Positions 58,268 through 64,000 of a stretch of 64,000 nucleotides of DNA are shown one piece after another. The stretch spans positions 310,001 through 374,000 of the forward strand of contig NZ_JAGIKZ010000002.1 of the NCBI RefSeq assembly GCF_017874625.1, written 5' to 3'. Made by a program: the position numbers and the translations under genes. How positions within the stretch are numbered: position 1 is the first letter of the stretch; the number at the start of each line of letters is the position of its first letter. The stretch comes from Cytobacillus eiseniae (GTDB lineage: Bacteria; Bacillota; Bacilli; Bacillales; Cytobacillaceae). Under the pieces are notes generated by a model. That model did no database searches. It had not been told where the DNA came from and saw only the letters and a program-made list of their open reading frames with translations.

Positions 58268-58409
58268 TTAATTATTCCTAGGAGGTTATTTTTAGGCGAT
58301 TACACTTTCAACAATCAAAACAAGAATGATTAAAATGGCTAAATAGGGTTAGATCCATAATTTATTTAGTCCTTAACCCATCTGTCCAGATGATATAAGG
58401 ATTTTTAGA

Positions 58410-58474
58410 GGAAAGTGCCTATTAGAAAGAAGCCTGAACTTCTGTGTGAAACACACAGGGATTCAGGCTTTATT
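58410..58474 (+). repeat. Direct repeat with terminator, right copy
   Basis: Nearly identical to 50881-50945 over about 62 bases (one one-base gap, three substitutions): GGAAAGTGC, TATTAGAAA, then the AGCCTGAACTTCTGTGTG hairpin. Here it ends TTTATTTTA, a weaker T run. It forms the right edge of the acyl-CoA cluster. The surrounding gap 58268-58694 holds nothing else but the lut promoter region. Confidence 0.88.
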
Positions 58475-58618
58475 TTACAGTTAAATTTTGATTTGGAATG
58501 CCATTCTTAACCTTATATTGTCTTCATCTGTCAAGTACAAGAGTGGAGAAATGTCCTTCATGCTGTCATTACTCTCGCTTGTAATTTAAATATTAAAAAA
58601 ATTCCGTAAATAATATTC

Positions 58619-58674
58619 AAAAACAAACAAACATAATATATAATAAAACAGTAGGAAACAAAATTAATTTTGTT
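58619..58674 (+). promoter_or_regulatory. Possible operator region of lutABC
   Basis: AAAAACAAACAAA (58619-58631) is an exact copy of the left arm of the inverted repeat upstream of the sugar ABC operon (61776). A perfect 18-base palindrome, AACAAAATT/AATTTTGTT, lies at 58657-58674, 20 bases before lutA. The binding protein is unknown. Confidence 0.4.
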
Positions 58675-58694
58675 ATTAAAGGATAGGTGAATAC

Positions 58695-59411
58695 ATGAGG
58701 GTGAGTTTATTTGCTACATGTCTTGTTGATATGTTTCAAACAAATGTTGGAAAATCCACTGTAGAGCTGCTAGAAAAACTAGGTTGTGAAGTTGTTTTCC
58801 CAGAATCGCAAGTATGCTGTGGCCAACCATCTTATAATAGCGGTTATGTACGTGAGTCGAAGGAAGCGATGAAACGAATGATTGAAACATTTGCAGATGC
58901 GGAATATATCGTATCCCCTTCAGGTTCTTGTGCTTTTATGTTTAAGGAATATCCACGGATTTTTGAAGGTGACAAAGTGTGGGAAAAAAGGGCAAAAGAT
59001 ATTGCTGATAAAACGTTTGAATTAACACAATTTATTGTCGATATTCTCCAAGTAAAGGATGTTGGAGCTGCTTTCGAGGGAAAAGCAACATATCATGCAT
59101 CCTGCCATATGACCAGATTACTTGGTGTAAAAAGTCCGCCAATGCTCCTTTTGAATAACGTAAATGGCCTCACATTAACAGAATTACCAGGAAAGGAACA
59201 ATGCTGTGGTTTTGGGGGAACTTTTTCTGTTAAAATGGCGGAAATTTCTGAACAAATGGTGGATGAAAAAGTTCGTCATGTAGAAGAAACAGATGCGGAC
59301 TATTTAATTGGGTCTGATGCAGGTTGTTTAATGAATATTGCTGGAAGAATACAAAGGAAAGGAATGCCTATTAAAGTCTATCATATCGCTGAAGTGCTTA
59401 ATTGCCGATAA
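58695..59411 (+). CDS. lutA: Lactate utilization protein A (Fe-S oxidoreductase subunit)
   Basis: Protein of 238 residues with two CCG domains of the heterodisulfide-reductase type ([11 protein letters not shown] at about 38 and [11 protein letters not shown] at about 173) that ligate Fe-S cofactors. LutABC oxidises L-lactate to pyruvate in Bacillus and supports growth on lactate. AGGTGAATAC precedes the ATG. lutB follows after 56 bases and lutC overlaps lutB, one operon. Confidence 0.95.
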   Translation: MRVSLFATCLVDMFQTNVGKSTVELLEKLGCEVVFPESQVCCGQPSYNSGYVRESKEAMKRMIETFADAEYIVSPSGSCAFMFKEYPRIFEGDKVWEKRAKDIADKTFELTQFIVDILQVKDVGAAFEGKATYHASCHMTRLLGVKSPPMLLLNNVNGLTLTELPGKEQCCGFGGTFSVKMAEISEQMVDEKVRHVEETDADYLIGSDAGCLMNIAGRIQRKGMPIKVYHIAEVLNCR

Positions 59412-59467
59412 AGATTTAGCTGTGAATAAAAAATTCCTATTAGCAAGTAAGAATGGAGGAAAAACCG

Positions 59468-60895
59468 GTGGCTATGAAAATTGGTACATCTAAATTTAAG
59501 CAACGGATAAATGATGGCATCGATAATTCCTTTATGCGTGGGGCCGTTTCAGCTGCACAGGATGGCATGGGAATGAAACGGAAATTAGCAATGGATGAGC
59601 TTGAAGATTGGGAAGATTGGCGTTCTCACGGGGAAGAAATAAGAAAACATGTATTAGAACACTTGGATTCCTATCTTGAACAATTAAGTGATAATATCGC
59701 GGATTTAGGTGGCCATGTTTTTTTTGCGGAAACAAAGGAAGAAGCGAATGACTATATTCGTACGGTTGTGCAGCAGAAAAAGGCAAAGAAAATTGTGAAA
59801 TCAAAATCAATGGTTACTGAGGAAATTAACCTTAATGCTGTATTGGAGGAAGCAGGCTGCGAAGTGATTGAGACTGATCTTGGTGAATACATTCTTCAAG
59901 TCGATGATCAGGATCGACCCTCTCATATAGTTGTTCCAGCTTTACATAAAAATAAAGAACAAATTCGGGACGTTTTTACTGAAAAACTAGGATATAGCAA
60001 AACATCTAAGCCCGAGGAACTAGCATGGCATGCACGTGAAAAGCTTCGAAATGAATATTTAACAGCAGACATCGGAATTACAGGGTGCAATTTTGCGATA
60101 GCTGAAACAGGGTCATTTTGCTTAGTTACGAATGAAGGAAACGCTGATTTAGTAACTGCTCTGCCAAAGGTGCAAATTACGGTCATGGGAATGGAACGAA
60201 TTGTCCCTACATTTGAGGAAATGGAGGTGCTCGTCTCTCTATTAACAAGAAGTGCTGTCGGACAAAAATTAACAAGCTATATCACTGTATTAACTGGACC
60301 TAGGGAGGAATTAGATGTTGATGGCCCAGAAGAATTCCATCTTGTGATTGTTGATAATGGGCGTTCCAACATACTTGGGGGAGAATTCCAGTCTATTCTT
60401 CAGTGTATTCGCTGTGCGGCATGTGTGAATGTTTGTCCAGTATATCGACATGTTGGTGGCCATTCATATGGCTCGATTTATTCAGGTCCAATTGGTGCTA
60501 TTCTTTCCCCATTGCTAGGTGGATATGACGAATATAAGGAGTTGCCTTATGCATCTACATTATGTGGTGCATGTACAGAAGTCTGCCCTGTGAAGATCCC
60601 CTTGCATCAGCTTCTTCATAAACATCGTGAAATCATCGTCGAAAAAGAAGGGAAAGCCCCCATATCTGAAAAACTAGCAATGAAAGCTTTTGGCCTAGGG
60701 GCTGCATCACCTACTTTATATAAGCTTGGCTCTAAAATTGCCCCAAGCGCCATGCAGCCATTTGTGGTGAAAGGGGTTATTTCTACTGGACCTGGTCCGT
60801 TAAAAGAATGGACAAAAATCCGTGAATTTCCTTCGCCGAATAAAGAAAGATTCAGAGATTGGTTTAAAAATCGACGCCGGGAGGAGGAAATATGA
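59468..60895 (+). CDS. lutB: Lactate utilization protein B (Fe-S, LUD domain)
   Basis: Protein of 475 residues: an N-terminal LUD domain ([16 protein letters not shown] at about 110, [14 protein letters not shown] at about 202) and a C-terminal ferredoxin part with [16 protein letters not shown] (about 308) and [13 protein letters not shown] (about 363) for two 4Fe-4S clusters. The GTG start is preferred over an ATG 15 bases upstream because that ATG is part of the GAATGGAGG ribosome site, and it gives the usual MAMKIG start. Confidence 0.95.
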   Translation: MAMKIGTSKFKQRINDGIDNSFMRGAVSAAQDGMGMKRKLAMDELEDWEDWRSHGEEIRKHVLEHLDSYLEQLSDNIADLGGHVFFAETKEEANDYIRTVVQQKKAKKIVKSKSMVTEEINLNAVLEEAGCEVIETDLGEYILQVDDQDRPSHIVVPALHKNKEQIRDVFTEKLGYSKTSKPEELAWHAREKLRNEYLTADIGITGCNFAIAETGSFCLVTNEGNADLVTALPKVQITVMGMERIVPTFEEMEVLVSLLTRSAVGQKLTSYITVLTGPREELDVDGPEEFHLVIVDNGRSNILGGEFQSILQCIRCAACVNVCPVYRHVGGHSYGSIYSGPIGAILSPLLGGYDEYKELPYASTLCGACTEVCPVKIPLHQLLHKHREIIVEKEGKAPISEKLAMKAFGLGAASPTLYKLGSKIAPSAMQPFVVKGVISTGPGPLKEWTKIREFPSPNKERFRDWFKNRRREEEI

Positions 60896-61614
60896 TGAAA
60901 GGCATCATCCGAAATCGTGAAGGATTTTTAAATCAAATTGCCAAGCAGCTCGGTCGTCCACGAATTTCCGCATCCATTACTCGGCCAAGCTGGGCGCATC
61001 AACCTCAATTAGAGGCATTGAAAAACACGACAGCAGATGAATTACTAGAAAAATTACAGGATCAATGCAAGAAAATTCATACGGATATCTATATGACGGA
61101 TGTATGTAATTTACCAGCTATCTTAGACAAGGCAGTTACGGATTATGGGGGCGGACCGATCGTTACATGGAAGGATGAACGATTTAGGAATTGGGGATTG
61201 AGTACACTTTTTACACAACAATGGCCCCAAAAAGGGATAGATGTATTTGAGTGGGATTATACAAAACAAGAGAAGAATATTGGAAACGCAGAAAAGGCAA
61301 ATATCGGAATGACAATTAGTGAAATCACATTAGCTGAATCGGGTACAGTTGTTATGTTTAGCGAAAAAAATAAAGGAAGGACCGTGAGCTTTCTGCCGAC
61401 ATCTAGTATTGTTCTCATTCCGAAAAGCACTCTTGTCCCAAGGATGACACAAGCAGCAATAAAGATGCGAGAAATTTATTTGAAAACAGGAAAAGTGGCA
61501 TCCTGCATTAATTTTATTACGGGTCCTAGTAATTCGGCTGATATTGAACTCAATCTTGTTGTAGGGGTGCATGGGCCGGTGAAGGTGTCTTATATAGTGA
61601 TTGTTGATCAATAA
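60892..61614 (+). CDS. lutC: Lactate utilization protein C (LUD domain)
   Basis: Protein of 240 residues, single LUD domain without cysteine clusters. The [18 protein letters not shown] block (about 141) and [22 protein letters not shown] end are typical. It overlaps lutB by four bases (ATGA), with GGGAGGAGG inside the lutB end as ribosome site. Completes the LutABC complex. No clear terminator follows; about 260 bases separate it from the sugar transporter. Confidence 0.95.
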   Translation: MMKGIIRNREGFLNQIAKQLGRPRISASITRPSWAHQPQLEALKNTTADELLEKLQDQCKKIHTDIYMTDVCNLPAILDKAVTDYGGGPIVTWKDERFRNWGLSTLFTQQWPQKGIDVFEWDYTKQEKNIGNAEKANIGMTISEITLAESGTVVMFSEKNKGRTVSFLPTSSIVLIPKSTLVPRMTQAAIKMREIYLKTGKVASCINFITGPSNSADIELNLVVGVHGPVKVSYIVIVDQ

Positions 61615-61775
61615 TGAGCAAATTAAAGAGATTCAATATGAAAATTATTAAGTTGGAGAGCTTGAATATTGCTTATACTTTATAGCCGATCAGTATTTGT
61701 AAAAAACTGCTCAAATAAATAGTAAGAATTTTCAAATATGCATTGCTTTTGCTTTGATTATTTTATACAATCAAT

Positions 61776-61829
61776 AAAAACAAACAAATATACAAACAAA
61801 ACAACCTTTGTTTTATTTTGTTTGTTTTT
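61776..61829. promoter_or_regulatory. Inverted repeat, possible operator of the sugar ABC operon
   Basis: AAAAACAAACAAA (61776-61788) and TTTGTTTGTTTTT (61817-61829) are exact 13-base inverted arms, with further ACAAACAAAAC words between. Shared word with the lutA upstream region. Confidence 0.5.
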
Positions 61830-61839
61830 GCGAAAAAAA

Positions 61840-61853
61840 TGTAAACGATTACA
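61840..61853 (+). promoter_or_regulatory. cre site of the sugar ABC operon
   Basis: TGTAAACGATTACA fits the CcpA consensus TGWAANCGNTNWCA at every position, 28 bases before the transporter start. Predicts repression by preferred sugars. Confidence 0.85.
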
Positions 61854-61880
61854 AAAAATCATAGATTGGTAGGTGATATG

Positions 61881-63383
61881 ATGGCTGAAAAATTACTTAA
61901 AATGGAGGGAATTAGTAAAGCCTTTCCTGGTGTGCAGGCATTATCTAATGTACTTTTTGATCTGAATAAGGGAGAGGTACATGCATTATTAGGTGAAAAT
62001 GGCGCAGGTAAATCCACATTAATGAAGATTTTAACAGGTATTTATCAAAGGGATTCAGGTACGATCATTTACCAAGGAAACGAAATAGAAATTGCTGATA
62101 CGAAGGAAGCGCAACAGCTTGGAATCAGTATCATTCATCAAGAATTAAACTTAGCAAGAGATTTAACGGTCGCACAAAATATTTTTATTGGTAGAGAGCC
62201 AAAAAGTGGTTTTCGTCTATTTTTAAATGAAAAAGAATTGAATCTGATGACTCAGGAATTATTTGACCGTCTAAATATACGTTTGAATCCAGGGGAATTA
62301 GTAGAAGACTTATCAGTAGCAAAGCAACAGATGGTAGAAATTGCAAAAGCTCTTTCATTTGAATCGAAAATTTTAATTATGGATGAACCGACTGCAGCAT
62401 TAACTGATTCGGAAATCGATTCACTATTTACAATTATTAGGAACTTGCGTTCGGACGGTGTTGGCATTATTTACATTTCCCATAGAATGGAAGAATTAAA
62501 AAGAATCGCTGATCGGGCAACTGTAATGAGAGACGGTACATATATTGGTACAGTTAATATGAGAGAAATAACGATTGATCAAATTATTTCTATGATGGTT
62601 GGCAGACAAATCTATCAAAATCAAAGGCCAGAAATAAAAAACAGAAGAATCGAAAAGGTGCTGGAAGTGAAATCGTTAAATCGAGGAAGCACAATAAAGG
62701 ACGTAAGCTTTGATTTGCATCAAGGTGAAATCCTTGGCTTTGCAGGGTTAATGGGGGCAGGGAGAACAGAGGTAGCTCGAGCTATTTTTGGAGCGGATCC
62801 ACTTGAGTCAGGAGATATTTATATTAGGGGAAAAAAAGTCCGAGTGAAAGAGCCACTTGATGCTGTAAATAATGGAATCGGATATTTGTCAGAAGACCGT
62901 AAACAGTTTGGTTTAATGCTTGAGATGGATATAAAAGCAAATATTGCGATTGCATCTATGAATGGTTTTGTCCAAACTGGCTGGCTTAATAAATTAAATA
63001 TAAATAAGCAAGCATCGAAAATGGTGGATGCATTAAAAATAAAAACCCCTTCTATTCATCAGCTTGTAAAGAATCTATCAGGTGGAAACCAACAAAAGGT
63101 AGTAATTGGAAAATGGTTAACGAGAGATTCAGATATTTTAATATTTGATGAGCCTACAAGAGGCATTGACATAGGTGCAAAGGATGAAATTTATAAGTTG
63201 TTAAATGAACTAGCTGCACAAGGCAAATCAATCATTATGATTTCATCTGAGCTCCCTGAAATTTTGAGAATGAGTCATAGAGTAATCGTGATGTGTGAGG
63301 GGCGAATTACTGGTGAATTAATTAATGATGAAAAAATATCACAAGAATTGATTATGACTCTAGCAACAAAACGAATAGGCTAA
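61881..63383 (+). CDS. Sugar ABC transporter ATP-binding protein (RbsA/MglA type)
   Basis: Tandem ATPase of 500 residues. The first domain has Walker A GENGAGKSTL (about 37), signature LSVAKQQM and Walker B LIMDEPTAALTDSE. The second has a degenerate Walker A (GLMGAGRTEVA, about 285) but intact signature LSGGNQQK and Walker B IFDEPTRGIDIG. This is the carbohydrate uptake type-2 class (ribose, galactose, rhamnose, autoinducer-2). Start: of two adjacent ATGs the second is better spaced from AGGTG. The permease gene follows after 35 bases; cre and an inverted repeat lie upstream. Sugar specificity unknown. Confidence 0.92.
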   Translation: MAEKLLKMEGISKAFPGVQALSNVLFDLNKGEVHALLGENGAGKSTLMKILTGIYQRDSGTIIYQGNEIEIADTKEAQQLGISIIHQELNLARDLTVAQNIFIGREPKSGFRLFLNEKELNLMTQELFDRLNIRLNPGELVEDLSVAKQQMVEIAKALSFESKILIMDEPTAALTDSEIDSLFTIIRNLRSDGVGIIYISHRMEELKRIADRATVMRDGTYIGTVNMREITIDQIISMMVGRQIYQNQRPEIKNRRIEKVLEVKSLNRGSTIKDVSFDLHQGEILGFAGLMGAGRTEVARAIFGADPLESGDIYIRGKKVRVKEPLDAVNNGIGYLSEDRKQFGLMLEMDIKANIAIASMNGFVQTGWLNKLNINKQASKMVDALKIKTPSIHQLVKNLSGGNQQKVVIGKWLTRDSDILIFDEPTRGIDIGAKDEIYKLLNELAAQGKSIIMISSELPEILRMSHRVIVMCEGRITGELINDEKISQELIMTLATKRIG

Positions 63384-63418
63384 TTGATTTACAATGACTA
63401 CTGAAAGGGGCATGAACC

Positions 63419-64000
63419 ATGGAAACCCAAGGTCCTCAGTTGATACCTAATGATAAGAAAAAGATTCATTTAAAATCAAATGCAATTCAACAATTTTTAG
63501 CATTCGGCAGTTTGATCATTCTTATCATCTTCTTTTCGATCGCATCTCCAAATTTCTTTCAGTTTAATAATATTATTGGTATTCTCCTTTCAACATCAGT
63601 TATAGGCATTTTAGCATTAGGAGCGACTTTTATTATTATTACGAGTGGGATTGATTTATCAGTAGGGACAGTAATGACCCTTTGCTCAGTAATGACTGGT
63701 GTTTTTATCACTAGTATGGGCTTGCCCATTATTGTTGGTGTTTTAGGTGGGATATTAACAGGTGCCACGGCCGGAGCCATTGCAGGTATTGCAATCGCCA
63801 AATTTAGAATCCCGCCATTTATAGCAACGCTTGCAATGATGATGATTGCAAAAGGTTTAGCATTGGTGATTTCTGGGGCAGCACCAATTTATTTTACTTC
63901 GTATGAGGCTTTTACAGAAATAGCAATGGGCTCCATTATTCCAGGGATTGAAATACCTAATGCAATCCTCATTTTCTTCGGAATGGCAGTTATTGGTGGA
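63419..64000 (+). CDS. Sugar ABC transporter permease (RbsC type), partial
   Basis: Open to the window end: 194 codons are visible. The start METQGPQLIPNDKKK is followed by alternating hydrophobic helices. The family motif GATFIIITSGIDLSVGTVMTL (about residues 68-88, conserved GIDLSVG) identifies a ribose/xylose/galactose-type membrane permease. AAAGGGG lies eight bases before the ATG. Partner of the preceding ATPase; the solute-binding protein would be expected beyond the edge. Confidence 0.9.
   Translation, partial: METQGPQLIPNDKKKIHLKSNAIQQFLAFGSLIILIIFFSIASPNFFQFNNIIGILLSTSVIGILALGATFIIITSGIDLSVGTVMTLCSVMTGVFITSMGLPIIVGVLGGILTGATAGAIAGIAIAKFRIPPFIATLAMMMIAKGLALVISGAAPIYFTSYEAFTEIAMGSIIPGIEIPNAILIFFGMAVIGG

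Overview
The window is a low-GC Firmicute chromosome segment, clearly from an endospore-forming member of the Bacillaceae. The evidence is the near-complete conservation of Bacillus gene order (ymfJ-ymfK-rodZ-pgsA-cinA-recA-rny-ymdB-spoVS, miaB-ricA-cotE-mutS-mutL, miaA-hfq-spoVK-hflX-ynbB-glnR-glnA, lexA-yneA-yneB-ynzC-tkt-sirA-yneF and ccdA-yneI-ccdC-yneK), strong AGGAGG-type ribosome binding sites, frequent TTG/GTG starts, and sporulation genes (spoVS, cotE, spoVK, sirA, a Spo0E-like phosphatase). Species cannot be fixed from the sequence alone.

Layout: 1-9.8 kb carries envelope and DNA/RNA maintenance genes. 10-13.8 kb carries an M19 dipeptidase and a two-subunit 2-oxoacid:ferredoxin oxidoreductase (korAB). 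14.3-24 kb carries miaB-ricA, an unrecognised three-gene reverse-strand cluster beside cotE, a LysE-type exporter and mutSL. 24-26.4 kb is a small accessory patch of membrane proteins plus mreBH. 26.8-37 kb runs from miaA-hfq to glnRA, with a CPBP membrane protease and a TRIC-type channel inserted. 37-49.9 kb holds the lexA/yneA SOS module, tkt, sirA, a heterodimeric ABC exporter (yheI-yheH type) and the ccdA-yneI-ccdC group.

After yneK (about 50 kb) the window becomes accessory. A selenocysteine tRNA (anticodon TCA, long variable arm) is followed by an unusual His-rich HesB-like protein. Next comes an acyl-CoA catabolic cluster with -24/-12 (sigma-54) promoters, where four of seven genes, including the sigma-54 activator, are broken by nonsense codons, a frameshift or an internal deletion. 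This cluster lies between two near-identical terminator-containing direct repeats. The last 5.5 kb holds lutABC (lactate oxidation) and the start of a ribose-type sugar ABC transporter that runs off the right edge.

Regulation is readable in several places: SOS boxes at recA and between lexA and yneA (plus an orphan one near 49.1 kb in front of a tiny hydrophobic ORF), a double GlnR operator at glnRA, Spo0A boxes at sirA, cre sites at korA and the sugar transporter, and two sigma-54 promoters. Several families of non-coding repeats are scattered in the intergenic gaps: a MITE-like element with GTTGATT-type ends, a second dispersed element in three copies, and two arrays of palindromes with a GCGGAAA/TTTCCGC core spaced about 50-60 bp apart.
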